The translations under genes were made by a program, and so were the position numbers. From the NCBI GenBank assembly GCA_963714325.1, contig CAVQOB010000020.1, forward strand, positions 35,622-99,621: a stretch of DNA of 64,000 nucleotides. The letters are read 5' to 3'. Source of the stretch: CAVQOB01 sp963714325 (lineage in GTDB: Bacteria; Pseudomonadota; Alphaproteobacteria; Rhizobiales; Hyphomicrobiaceae). The number at the start of each line of letters is the position of its first letter. Position 1 is the first letter of the stretch. The notes below the pieces were generated by a model that saw nothing but the letters and a program-made list of their open reading frames with translations, was not told where the DNA came from and ran no database searches. Of this stretch, positions 28,644-37,503 are shown in pieces.

Positions 28644-29821
28644 CTGCGCAACGGGCGGCGCAGTCTGGTTCGGCTATGACGCGGGCCGTTGTCGGAAATC
28701 AATCGGCGCAAGCGAGCGGCGTAGTGCTCAGCGCCAGGCACGCCGTCGAGGAACGCAAAATACGGCTGCCACAAACGGCGTCGCGTCTTCTGTCGCTCGC
28801 TGGTCGTTGCCGTCAGGCGGTTTTGTGTAAGTGGTTCGATCGGTGTCTGTCCGATCCAGGCGTAGGCGGCTTGCCAAACATCTGGCGTGACGCTGCGATT
28901 GCGGGGGCCACGCACTTGGACAACGATCGGCATCGTTGGCTCGACATCGTGGCGTCCGATTTCGATACAACCGATCAACTTGCTATTTTTGCTGATGGCA
29001 GCGACGGTCGTATCGCCCAGGCGCATGCGATCGGCATAGCGGTCTAGGCAGTTGTCAAGCGTGTCGCTGGTCTCGATGAAGTCATCGACAGAACGAAGCG
29101 TTACAAAGCGAAAGCCAAGCGCTGAACCATCGAGAATCCAAGGCTTGATCGCGCCGTGCGCGAGCCAATCGGCCAGGGCAATTCGTTGTACCCAGACATT
29201 GAACTCCTCAAGCGCGCGTTTTGCGCCAACTTGTGGCGTCCAGGGCACGCGCAGCAGTCGTGCGGCTTCGCATTGCGGGTTGCTGGAAAACCAAGCCCAA
29301 GCCGCCATGAGTAACTGGCGTTCCTCGCTCATGGCCGTATTCACGGCGCGAGCATGCTGGGCGAACCAGAAAGAATATTCGCTGCCGTTGGCGGTATTGG
29401 CGAGGCTGATACTCTGCAGCCAACGCGCCGCTGTGCCGGGTTGACGTGGCAGGGCATTCACAATGCGTAGTGAAAATGTGGGATCATCTGGCAATTGTCC
29501 GATCGGCCGTTGAAAGGCATCCGGCGGGAGTCGTCGCAGCCAATAGGGCAGGCAGAGCCTGTCGGCTGCGGCCTTCAAAGTACCGCCCGCGATGACGATA
29601 TCGCACGCCGCTATACGTGCCGCAGGTTCGCCATAGTGCGTCGCGAGTGCGAAAAGCAGGGCAGGAAACGTCTCGGCAAGGTCTTCCAGCGCCGGCGCGG
29701 TATTGGCAACGTCCCGGACTGCGCGCGCAAACTCCGGGGTAAACGCGTGCAACTGGCGTTGGCGGCGCGCGACAAGCGACTCGGTGCTTGCGCGCAGGTG
29801 TTGAAGCTTGTCGGCGAACAT
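28640..29821 (-). CDS. PcfJ-like domain protein, function unknown
   Basis: A 393-residue soluble protein read from ATG 29821, chosen because GAGGGGGGTGAG lies seven bases upstream; the frame can extend to 29857. The part near residues 245-290 (LRSVDDFIETSDTLDNCLDRY, then TTVAAISKNSKLIGCIEIG) resembles the PcfJ-like domain, in which an NCL/HCV-type motif is followed by a short beta-hairpin. PcfJ proteins occur on plasmids and in mobile regions but their activity is unknown. The N-terminal half is alpha-helical and Arg/Ala-rich. No phage, plasmid or conjugation gene is near. Confidence 0.55.
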   Translation of the reverse strand: MFADKLQHLRASTESLVARRQRQLHAFTPEFARAVRDVANTAPALEDLAETFPALLFALATHYGEPAARIAACDIVIAGGTLKAAADRLCLPYWLRRLPPDAFQRPIGQLPDDPTFSLRIVNALPRQPGTAARWLQSISLANTANGSEYSFWFAQHARAVNTAMSEERQLLMAAWAWFSSNPQCEAARLLRVPWTPQVGAKRALEEFNVWVQRIALADWLAHGAIKPWILDGSALGFRFVTLRSVDDFIETSDTLDNCLDRYADRMRLGDTTVAAISKNSKLIGCIEIGRHDVEPTMPIVVQVRGPRNRSVTPDVWQAAYAWIGQTPIEPLTQNRLTATTSERQKTRRRLWQPYFAFLDGVPGAEHYAARLRRLISDNGPRHSRTRLRRPLRS

Positions 29822-29949
29822 GGGTGATCTCACCCCCCTCATTGCCTTGCCTGACATTAGAGGAGGTTACGAGAACATGATGGCAGAAACGCGAGGCGAT
29901 CTCGGCGCCTTGGCCGCAATTGATCGATGCGCCGTGGTCGGCATCGCGC

Positions 29950-30966
29950 TTATGGTAGCGCGACGTGCGCCTGGCGTGCCAGCGTCGTCCATAGTGTGTT
30001 CGGAATGCGAAACCGCATCCAGTCGATGTTCTGCACCACTTCAGCAGGCGTGCGCATCGAGACTAGGACACTGGCCACGCCCGGATGGAGTGCCGGATAC
30101 TGCAGTGCCGCCGCCTGCAGCGGTACGCCGAATTCAGTGCAGATCCGTTCCAAATGGCGCACCCGGTCGACGATCTGCGCCTCGGCTTCGCGATAGCCGT
30201 AAGTCGCGCCCTCCGTCGCGCCGGTCGCGAGAATTCCGCTGTCGAATGCCGCAGCCGCGATCACCGATACGCCGAGCGTATGACACCGATCGAGTAATCC
30301 GCTGGTCAACGCCGACTGTTCCAGCAGCGTCATCCGGCCTGGTACGAGTACGCAATCAATGCCGCCATGCTCGGCGAATGCCAATGCAATATCGACATCC
30401 TTGAGTCCGGTTCCGATCGCCCGCACAATACCTTGCTCTTTCAAGCGGCGCAGCGCCGGGATCGCTCCGGCCATCGCCTCGGCAAAACGCTGGTGAACGC
30501 CATCAGTGCCATGAAAATGCCGCGTCACGTCATGGATCAGCACCAGATCGAGCCGATCAATCCCGAGCCGTGTCAAGCTTGCCTCGATCGCGCGCATCGT
30601 GCCGTCATAGCTGTAGTCGAACACCATTTCGCTGTCGTGGCCGCCGGGAAATAGTGTTTGCCGCTCGCCACCGGAACCGAGTTCGGCAATCCGCTTGCCG
30701 ACCTTGGTGGCGATCACAGCGTCAGCGCGGGAGTGCTGTTTCAGAAATGTGCCGAGTCGCTCTTCGGCCAGGCCGCATCCATATTGCGGTGCTGTATCAA
30801 AAAATCGAAGTCCCAGATCCCAGGCGGCATCGAGCACGGCTTGCGCATCTGCATTTGGTAAAACGGCCTTAAATCCGCCGATGGTCATCGTGCCGAACCC
30901 GAGACGCGACACTGTGACACCCGTCTTGCCGATCTCACGCCGCTGGGTCGGGTTCGGCGCGGTCAT
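29950..30966 (-). CDS. Aldo/keto reductase (D-threo-aldose/L-fucose/pyridoxal dehydrogenase-like)
   Basis: A 338-residue NAD(P)-dependent TIM-barrel oxidoreductase. It has RLGFGTMTIGG at the N-terminus, the catalytic Asp and Tyr in FFDTAPQYGCGLAEERLG, Lys in ATKVGKR and His in DLVLIHDVTRH. The arrangement follows the bacterial L-fucose/D-threo-aldose 1-dehydrogenase and pyridoxal dehydrogenase branch. Start 30966 overlaps the stop of the acyl-CoA synthetase by four bases (ATGA), so it is the last gene of the leftward catabolic arm. Its substrate is unknown. Confidence 0.85.
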   Translation of the reverse strand: MTAPNPTQRREIGKTGVTVSRLGFGTMTIGGFKAVLPNADAQAVLDAAWDLGLRFFDTAPQYGCGLAEERLGTFLKQHSRADAVIATKVGKRIAELGSGGERQTLFPGGHDSEMVFDYSYDGTMRAIEASLTRLGIDRLDLVLIHDVTRHFHGTDGVHQRFAEAMAGAIPALRRLKEQGIVRAIGTGLKDVDIALAFAEHGGIDCVLVPGRMTLLEQSALTSGLLDRCHTLGVSVIAAAAFDSGILATGATEGATYGYREAEAQIVDRVRHLERICTEFGVPLQAAALQYPALHPGVASVLVSMRTPAEVVQNIDWMRFRIPNTLWTTLARQAHVALP

Positions 30967-33071
30967 TTCAGCACGATCAGCGCGTCGGCGGCGACCGCGC
31001 CGTTGGGACCGGCGAAAACCGGGTTGATATCGATCTCGGCGACGCGATCCTTCAGCGCCCAAGCGAGCTTGGAAACGGCGACCAACATCGCCGCCAGTGC
31101 AGCGACGTCAACGGTTGGGCTGCCGCGATAACCAGCGAGCAACTTGGCGCCTTTTAACTCTCCGAGCATATCGTGCGCCGTCGCCACATCGAACGGGGCA
31201 ATGCGGTAGGTCACGTCCTTCAGGACTTCCGTCAAGACACCACCGAGGCCGACGGCGACGCAGGGCCCGAACGACGGGTCGTTGACGACGCCGACCAGCA
31301 TTTCGAGGCCGCCGGCCATTTCCGAGACTAGAACGCCGTCGATCCGTGCTTTGGGGCTCGACTTGCGCGCGTTGGCGACGACTTCCAAGGCTGCGGCCGC
31401 CGCCGATTTGACGTCAAGCAGGCCAAGCTTGACGCCACCCACCTCAGTTTTATGCGGAATGTCGCGTGAGACGACCTTGACGGCGAATGGCGGCGCCAAC
31501 GCCGCGACCCGTGCCAGCACGCTGTCGCCGTCCGGCACCAGGACTTCGCGTGTGGTCGTAACTCCGAACGCTTGCAGCACGGCTTTGCTTTCGGCTTCCG
31601 ACAGTGTTGCCGGCCCGGTCGGCAGCGTGAAGCCCATTGGAATGTTGGCGACAGGCGGGACACGATCGGCGAGGCGGCGGCGGTCATCGGCAAAGCGAGC
31701 AAGCACGCTGGCAGCTTGCGCTAACCGGACCGGCGTAGAGATCACGGCGATGCGGTGAGCTTCGAGCAGCGCGAAGGCGGCCTCGGATTTTTCTCGCCGC
31801 CCCGACCAGCCGACGTGGACGGGCTTGTCTGTCAATGCGGCGGCGGCAACGATGGCTTCGGCTGCCTTCAGCGCGGGCGGTCCAGGGATCGAGGCCAGCA
31901 GAATAGACAGCTGATCAATGCCGGGATCCTGCAGCACGATCTGCAGCGTCTTCGTCAACAGCCCCATGTCGTTAAACACACCGGCGGTCACGTCGGCGGG
32001 GTTTTCCGACGACCCGAACGCCGGAATGATCGTGCGCAATGCCGCAACGGTCGCCGGCGAGAACGGAGGCAGCAATAATCCCTCGCGCGCCGCGCGATCG
32101 GCATAGACGATGCCGGAGCCACCCGAGATCGAGAGCACGCCGACGGCCTTCCCCTTCGGCAAGCGACCCTGGTGAACAAGTTTGGCGATGTCGACGATCG
32201 GCTCGACGTCATCGACCTCGATCAGGCCGGACTGGCGGAACGCCGCTCGATAGAGATCGGCCCGCCCCGTCATGTTGGCAGTGTGCGATTGCGCGGCCTT
32301 GGCGCCGGTTTCGCTGGTTGCCGATTTCCAGATCAGCACCGGTTTGCCAGCCGCCAGTGACTTTCGGCCGACGTCGAGCAGGCGGCGCGCGTCGGGAGTG
32401 CCTTCCATCACCGCGAAGGCCATAGTTGTGCCGGGATCTGCGACATAAGCCTCAAGCAACTCCGGCGTCGTAATATCCGTTTCATTGCCCGACGAGACGC
32501 AATGACGAAAACCCACGCCTTGGGCTTCGGCCAGATTAACGATCGCGTAGCCAAAGCCGCCCGACTGGAAGACGCAGCTCACCGCACCGGCACGTAGTTC
32601 AGTCTCCTCTGCGATGGACCCGAAAGCGGCCCAGACCCGATCCGCCGTCGAGATCATGCCCTGGCAGTTCGGCCCGATACAGCGCACGCCCGCTTCACGT
32701 GCGACGGCGAGCAATTCCACTTCGCGCAAGATACCATCGGCGCCGATCTCGCGAAATCCCGCGGTCAACAGGATGGCGAAGCCGATGCCAGCCTTGCCGC
32801 AATCCCGGATCGCCGCCGCAACGCTGGCCGCCGGCACAGCGATAATCGCAAGATCGCACGGCGCCTTGATCGATACGGCGTCGGGGAAGCACGCCAGGCC
32901 ATGCAGTTCGTGATACTTCGGATTGATGAGATATATCGGCCGCGCGAACCCCGACTTCTTCAGTGCCTTGATCGGCTGCCCCGAGATCCGCGTCAGGTCC
33001 TGCGAAGCACCGTAAACGCAGATCGCGCGGGGATGGAACAGTCGCGCGAACGCGGCAGATGCCTTCGCCAT
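30963..33071 (-). CDS. Acyl-CoA synthetase, ADP-forming (acetate-CoA ligase family, fused alpha-beta)
   Basis: A 702-residue enzyme that joins a carboxylic acid to CoA via a phospho-His intermediate. Domains in order: CoA-binding Rossmann domain (about 8-135, AICVYGASQDLTRISGQP), two succinyl-CoA-ligase-like flavodoxin domains (about 150-460, with VFQSGGFGYAIVNLA and SISGGSGIVYADRA), and a C-terminal ATP-grasp domain (about 480-700, PPFAVKVVSRDIPHKTEVGG). The acid substrate is not readable. Its place between a hydroxyacyl-CoA dehydrogenase (three-base gap) and an aldo-keto reductase makes it the likely activation step of this pathway. Confidence 0.9.
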   Translation of the reverse strand: MAKASAAFARLFHPRAICVYGASQDLTRISGQPIKALKKSGFARPIYLINPKYHELHGLACFPDAVSIKAPCDLAIIAVPAASVAAAIRDCGKAGIGFAILLTAGFREIGADGILREVELLAVAREAGVRCIGPNCQGMISTADRVWAAFGSIAEETELRAGAVSCVFQSGGFGYAIVNLAEAQGVGFRHCVSSGNETDITTPELLEAYVADPGTTMAFAVMEGTPDARRLLDVGRKSLAAGKPVLIWKSATSETGAKAAQSHTANMTGRADLYRAAFRQSGLIEVDDVEPIVDIAKLVHQGRLPKGKAVGVLSISGGSGIVYADRAAREGLLLPPFSPATVAALRTIIPAFGSSENPADVTAGVFNDMGLLTKTLQIVLQDPGIDQLSILLASIPGPPALKAAEAIVAAAALTDKPVHVGWSGRREKSEAAFALLEAHRIAVISTPVRLAQAASVLARFADDRRRLADRVPPVANIPMGFTLPTGPATLSEAESKAVLQAFGVTTTREVLVPDGDSVLARVAALAPPFAVKVVSRDIPHKTEVGGVKLGLLDVKSAAAAALEVVANARKSSPKARIDGVLVSEMAGGLEMLVGVVNDPSFGPCVAVGLGGVLTEVLKDVTYRIAPFDVATAHDMLGELKGAKLLAGYRGSPTVDVAALAAMLVAVSKLAWALKDRVAEIDINPVFAGPNGAVAADALIVLK

Positions 33072-33074
33072 GTC

Positions 33075-34616
33075 TCAGCCCCGCCCTTCTGGCGCCGACA
33101 GCGGCAGTCCCAGCGTCACACGCCGCTTCAGCCATGGCGACGGCCGATAGCGGGGTTCGCCATAGAAGCGCTGCAGGCATTCCAGAATGTGACAGACGCG
33201 CGCTGGGCCAATCAGATCGCCCCATTCCAGTGGACCGTAGGGGTAGCCAAGTCCGAGTTTGACAGCTTTGTCGATGTCGGCCGGCACCGCGATGCCACGC
33301 TGGGCGATCTGACAGCCGACGTTGACGATCATCGCAACGATGCGCTGGGCGACGAATCCGGGGCTGTCGTTGATCACGATGACCGGCTGCCCGTCGCCGG
33401 CCAGCAGCGCGTGGCTGGCATCCCGGATGATTGGATTGGTGGCGGGTGTCACCATCAGTGATCGCGGCCCCTTCAATCCAAAGAGGACGTCGACGCCAAC
33501 CGTCCGCCGGGCATCGAGCTTCAGATCATGCGCGGCGGTGGTCACATCATACCCGATCGGCGTCAGCAGAATCAGTGCGTCCTTGCTCGCCTCCTTGCCG
33601 GTCTCGATCGTCGCGCCACTCTTGCGCAGCATGTCGATCAGCGGCGCCTGCAGATCGAGGTGATGAGCACTCGGCTGGATCCAAACAGGCACGCGCCGCG
33701 CAACGGGTACCGGTTTGGCCTCGGGTTCGACGCGCTTGCCATCCTTGTAGGTGTACCAGCCTTGATTGGTTTTCTGCCCGTAGAGTCCACCCGCCACGCG
33801 CAGCGCTGTTAGCGGGCTCGGCGCGTACGCAGGTTCGGCATAAAACTGTCCGAAGAAGCTTTCCTGCACGGCATGTCCGATGTCCATGCCGACCAGATCG
33901 GCCAAGGCGTTGGGGCCGAGTTTGAAACCGGGCGCGCCGGTCAGGATGCGATCGATTTCGGCATATGACGCGATATTCTCGATTAGCACGCGCTGCGCTT
34001 CGCCCATGCCGCGGCCGGCATGATTGACGATGAAGCCGGGGCTGTCGATGCACATCACCGGCTCGCGTGTCATGCGCCGACCGATGGTCATCAGCGCCTC
34101 GCTGACCCAAGCTGCCGTCTTGAGGCCCGGGATCACCTCGACGAGCTTCATCAGCGGAACCGGATTGAAGAAGTGCAGTCCGGCGACCCGTTCGGCATGC
34201 TTGCACTGGGCCGCAATGGCGGTGACCGGCAATGACGATGTGTTCGACGCCAGGATGACATCCGGGCCGCACAGCGCATCGAGCTTCGCAAACAGCGGTT
34301 GTTTGATGTCGAGTCGCTCAATGATGGCTTCAACAACGACGTTGGCCTTGGCGACGTCGGCGAGCTCCTTGGCGACGATGATGCGGTCGATGGCGGCCTG
34401 CGCATCCGCAGCACTGACGCGGCCTTTCTCGACTTGGCCCGTCAGCATTTTTGCGATGTAGTCTTTGGCGGCCTGCGCGGCGCCGGCCTTTTCGTCAAAG
34501 GCGATGACGGCCATGCCGCCTTGTGCCGAAACCTGGACGATGCCACGGCCCATCGTGCCGGTGCCGATCACCGCAATAGTCATGGATTTGGCGTTGGCGT
34601 CGAAGGCCATGGTCAT
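33075..34616 (-). CDS. 3-hydroxyacyl-CoA dehydrogenase (PaaH type)
   Basis: A 513-residue NAD-dependent enzyme of beta-oxidation. The Rossmann motif IAVIGTGTMGRGIVQVSAQGG is near residue 14. The catalytic pair is Ser in ILASNTSSLPVT and His in RVAGLHFFNPVPLMKLVEV. The 3HCDH C-terminal domain (SPGFIVNHAGRGM) is followed by a second copy (SPGFVAQRIVAMIVN, then YPYGPLEWGD), the layout of PaaH/PaaC and PimF-like enzymes. It overlaps the enoyl-CoA hydratase by four bases and precedes the acyl-CoA synthetase by three. Confidence 0.94.
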   Translation of the reverse strand: MTMAFDANAKSMTIAVIGTGTMGRGIVQVSAQGGMAVIAFDEKAGAAQAAKDYIAKMLTGQVEKGRVSAADAQAAIDRIIVAKELADVAKANVVVEAIIERLDIKQPLFAKLDALCGPDVILASNTSSLPVTAIAAQCKHAERVAGLHFFNPVPLMKLVEVIPGLKTAAWVSEALMTIGRRMTREPVMCIDSPGFIVNHAGRGMGEAQRVLIENIASYAEIDRILTGAPGFKLGPNALADLVGMDIGHAVQESFFGQFYAEPAYAPSPLTALRVAGGLYGQKTNQGWYTYKDGKRVEPEAKPVPVARRVPVWIQPSAHHLDLQAPLIDMLRKSGATIETGKEASKDALILLTPIGYDVTTAAHDLKLDARRTVGVDVLFGLKGPRSLMVTPATNPIIRDASHALLAGDGQPVIVINDSPGFVAQRIVAMIVNVGCQIAQRGIAVPADIDKAVKLGLGYPYGPLEWGDLIGPARVCHILECLQRFYGEPRYRPSPWLKRRVTLGLPLSAPEGRG

Positions 34617-35383
34617 TGTCCCTTGAAATTTGGTTTACGCTTTTCCAGGAAGGCGGCCATGCCCTCGGCCTTGTCGTCGGTGCCCATCAGCAACCAGAGC
34701 ATCTTGCGCTCCAGACTGAGCCCCGTCGCCAACGCACCGTCCTCGCCCTTGAGGACGGCTTCCTTTGTAAATTCAATGGCGATGGGAGCGAGCTTGGCGA
34801 TTTTGTTCGCCACCGCCAACGCGCGAGGCAGTACGTCAGCATCGGGCACGACAATACTGGCGAGCCCCATGGCCGATGCCTCGGTCGCAGAAATCATCTC
34901 ACCGGTGAGCACGAGCCACATGGCCTTGTACTTGCCGACCGCGCGGGTCAGCCGTTGCGTGCCGGAACCACCCGGCATGATGCCGACCCCGACTTCGGGT
35001 TGGCCGAATTTGGCGCCCTCGCCAGCGATGATGATGTCGCAATGCAATGCGAGTTCGCACCCGCCACCCAACGCAAATCCATTGACGGCGGCGATCAACG
35101 GCTTTGGGAAGGCCGCGATCTGATCCCACAGGGTATGCAGGCCCCGCTGCATCAGGCCGATCGGACCGAGCCCCTGCATCTCCTTGAGGTCGGCGCCAGC
35201 CGCGAAAGCCTTGTCATCGCCTGTGATAATGGCCACGCGCACCCGGGCGTCGACGGCGGCAGCGGTCAGCGCGGCGGCGATGGCCTGGCGAACCTCGAGA
35301 TTGAGTGCATTGCGCTGTTCCGGACGATGGATGCGCAGGAGGAGCACGCCCTCGGCCGGGCGCTCGGCGACCAAGACGCTCAT
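34613..35383 (-). CDS. Enoyl-CoA hydratase/isomerase family protein
   Basis: A 256-residue crotonase-fold enzyme. The start at 35383 gives MSVLVAERPAEGVLLLRIHRPEQRNALN, the standard beginning. The oxyanion-hole segments are KAFAAGADLKEM and ALGGGCELALHCD; one catalytic Glu is in the latter and the other in FGQPEVGVGIMPGGSGTQRL, so it should be an active hydratase. First gene of the leftward arm, divergent from the nitroreductase with 97 bases between them, where both promoters must lie. Confidence 0.94.
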   Translation of the reverse strand: MSVLVAERPAEGVLLLRIHRPEQRNALNLEVRQAIAAALTAAAVDARVRVAIITGDDKAFAAGADLKEMQGLGPIGLMQRGLHTLWDQIAAFPKPLIAAVNGFALGGGCELALHCDIIIAGEGAKFGQPEVGVGIMPGGSGTQRLTRAVGKYKAMWLVLTGEMISATEASAMGLASIVVPDADVLPRALAVANKIAKLAPIAIEFTKEAVLKGEDGALATGLSLERKMLWLLMGTDDKAEGMAAFLEKRKPNFKGQ

Positions 35384-35480
35384 GATGTCGGACGGACCTC
35401 GCAGTTCGCGGAATTGACCCCGCAAAGTAGGCCGTGCCAAGGTTCGCCGCAAGTCGGCATGGAACAGGGATTATTGCGGC

Positions 35481-36149
35481 ATGATGAGCGTTGAGGCAGC
35501 GATCACCGGCCGCCGCAGTATTCGTGCATTTCTGCCAAAGCCAGTGCCGCGCGAGACCATCGAAAAGGTTCTCCGCATAGCCGGCCGGGCGCCGTCCGGA
35601 TCCAATATCCAGCCCTGGAAGGTTCGTGTCCTGCAAGGCGCCGTCAAAGCGGCATTGTCTGCGGATCTATTGCGCCTGCACGACAGCCACCATGCCGGCA
35701 GCCGCGAATACAACTATTACCCGGTCTCCTGGCGGGAGCCCTATCTCGCGCGACGGCGCGCCTGTGGTCTTGGACTTTACAAGAAACTTGGGCTTGGCCG
35801 CGAGGACAAGGCGGGGATGCACGCCCAGCATGCCCGGAATTATACGTTTTTTGACGCCCCGGTGGGGTTGATCTTTTCCATCGATCGCGACATGGAGCGT
35901 GGCAGCTGGCTCGATATGGGCATGTTCATCCAATCGGTGATGCTGGCGGCGCGCGGCGAAGGCCTGGAAACGTGCCCACAGGCGGCGTTCGCGCTGTATC
36001 CGGATGTGGTGCAACGTCTTGCCGGCATACCTGGGTCTGAAATGCTGGTGTGCGGCATGGCGCTTGGCTTCGGCGATCCTGATGCCGTCGTCAACGAATT
36101 CGTCACGGAGCGGCTGGCCGTCAGCGATTTTGTGACGTTCGTCGATTGA
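35481..36149 (+). CDS. Nitroreductase family FMN-dependent oxidoreductase
   Basis: A 222-residue flavoprotein. The N-terminal RRSIRAFLPKPVPRE and APSGSNIQPWKV carry the FMN phosphate and ribityl contacts; the C-terminal GLETCPQAAFALY and CGMALGFGDPDA are also typical. Such enzymes reduce nitro groups, quinones or enones with NAD(P)H. It starts the rightward arm of the catabolic cluster but is separated from the thiolase by 156 bases, so it may or may not be in the same transcript. Its role in the pathway is unclear. Confidence 0.9.
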   Translation: MMSVEAAITGRRSIRAFLPKPVPRETIEKVLRIAGRAPSGSNIQPWKVRVLQGAVKAALSADLLRLHDSHHAGSREYNYYPVSWREPYLARRRACGLGLYKKLGLGREDKAGMHAQHARNYTFFDAPVGLIFSIDRDMERGSWLDMGMFIQSVMLAARGEGLETCPQAAFALYPDVVQRLAGIPGSEMLVCGMALGFGDPDAVVNEFVTERLAVSDFVTFVD

Positions 36150-36305
36150 TCCGGGAAGGCATTATCGAGTTGTGCGACCGGCGTTGCGGCCCCGTTGCGA
36201 ACGGCGCAGCCAAAATGTGTCGACAAATCTGACGGGGTGGCATTGAAAGTTGCGGCCTAGTCGGCTTTGATGGCGCGAGATACATGAGGATTGGAGAAAT
36301 CGCCC

Positions 36306-37496
36306 GTGACTGACGCTGTCATCGTATCCACCGCCCGCACAGGTCTTGCCAAATCATTTCGCGGCGCCCTCAACAACACCCACGGCGCCAGCATGGGCGG
36401 TCATGTCGTCCGCCACGCCATCGAACGCGCCAAGCTTGAACCCGGCGAGGTCGAAGATGTGATCATGGGTTGCGCCAATCCCGAGGGCGCGACCGGTTGG
36501 AATATCGCCCGACAAGTTGCCGTTGCCGCGGGTTGCCCAGTGTCGGTCTCCGGTATGACCATCAATCGCTTCTGCTCGTCGGGCCTGCAGACGATCGCGC
36601 TCGCCGCGCAGCGCATCCAGACTGGCGAAGGCGAAATTTTCTCCGCCGGCGGACTGGAATCGATTTCGCTGACCCAGAACAACATGAACCGCCATCGCTT
36701 CAAGGATGAAGCGCTGGAGAAGCAGATGCCGGCGATGTACTGGCCGATGCTGCGCACCGCAGAGACCGTCGCCAAGCGCTATAACATCGCACGCGAAGTG
36801 CAGGATCGCTTCGGCGTCGAGAGCCAATTGCGCGCGGCAGCGGCCAAGCAGGCCGGCAAGTTCAACGACGAGATCGTCCCGTTCAAGACGATGATGACCA
36901 AGTTCGAAATGAACGATAAGAAAGAGGTCACGCGCACCTGGGAGGAGGCGGTCACGCTCGCTGATGACGAGGGTATCCGCGCCGATACGACCTATGAGGG
37001 CGTCGCCAAAATCAAGCCTGCCTTGGAGGGCGGCGTGATATCTGCCGGCAATGCCAGTCAATTCTCGGACGGCGCCAGTGCTGCGATCGTCATGAACGCA
37101 AAATTGGCCGAAAGGCGCGGCCTGAATCCCCTCGGTATCTTCAAGGGCTTTGCGGTTGCTGGTTGCGAACCCGATGAAATGGGCATTGGACCGGTCTATG
37201 CCGTCCCGAAACTGCTCAAGCGTGCCGGATTGAAAGTCTCCGACATCGACCTGTGGGAGTTGAACGAAGCTTTCGCCGTTCAGGTCATCTACTGTCGCGA
37301 CAAGCTCGGCATTGCCAATGACCGGTTGAACGTCAACGGCGGCGCGATCGCTGTCGGTCATCCCTATGGCATGTCGGGCGCGCGCCTCGTCGGCCATGCG
37401 TTGATCGAAGGCAAGCGTCGCAAGGCGAAGCATGTCGTCGTCACCATGTGCATCGGCGGTGGCATGGGTGCTGCTGGATTGTTTGAGGTGGTATGA
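36306..37496 (+). CDS. Acetyl-CoA C-acyltransferase (beta-ketothiolase)
   Basis: Cleaves 3-oxoacyl-CoA, the last step of beta-oxidation, 396 residues. I use GTG 36306 because GGAGAA lies seven bases upstream and the protein then begins TDAVIVSTARTGLAKSFRG; an in-frame TTG at 36291 is less likely. The nucleophile is Cys in NRFCSSGLQTI (about residue 92). His is in GGAIAVGHPYGMSGAR, and the second Cys is in TMCIGGGMGAAGLFE. It resembles PimB/PaaJ thiolases. The next gene begins seven bases after the stop. Confidence 0.95.
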   Translation: MTDAVIVSTARTGLAKSFRGALNNTHGASMGGHVVRHAIERAKLEPGEVEDVIMGCANPEGATGWNIARQVAVAAGCPVSVSGMTINRFCSSGLQTIALAAQRIQTGEGEIFSAGGLESISLTQNNMNRHRFKDEALEKQMPAMYWPMLRTAETVAKRYNIAREVQDRFGVESQLRAAAAKQAGKFNDEIVPFKTMMTKFEMNDKKEVTRTWEEAVTLADDEGIRADTTYEGVAKIKPALEGGVISAGNASQFSDGASAAIVMNAKLAERRGLNPLGIFKGFAVAGCEPDEMGIGPVYAVPKLLKRAGLKVSDIDLWELNEAFAVQVIYCRDKLGIANDRLNVNGGAIAVGHPYGMSGARLVGHALIEGKRRKAKHVVVTMCIGGGMGAAGLFEVV

Positions 37497-37503
37497 GCAG
37501 GTC

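Noticed and set aside
28640..29821. Mobile or defence island around the PcfJ-like gene
   Set aside because: The flanking genes are ordinary metabolic genes, and no transposase, integrase, nuclease or toxin is present.
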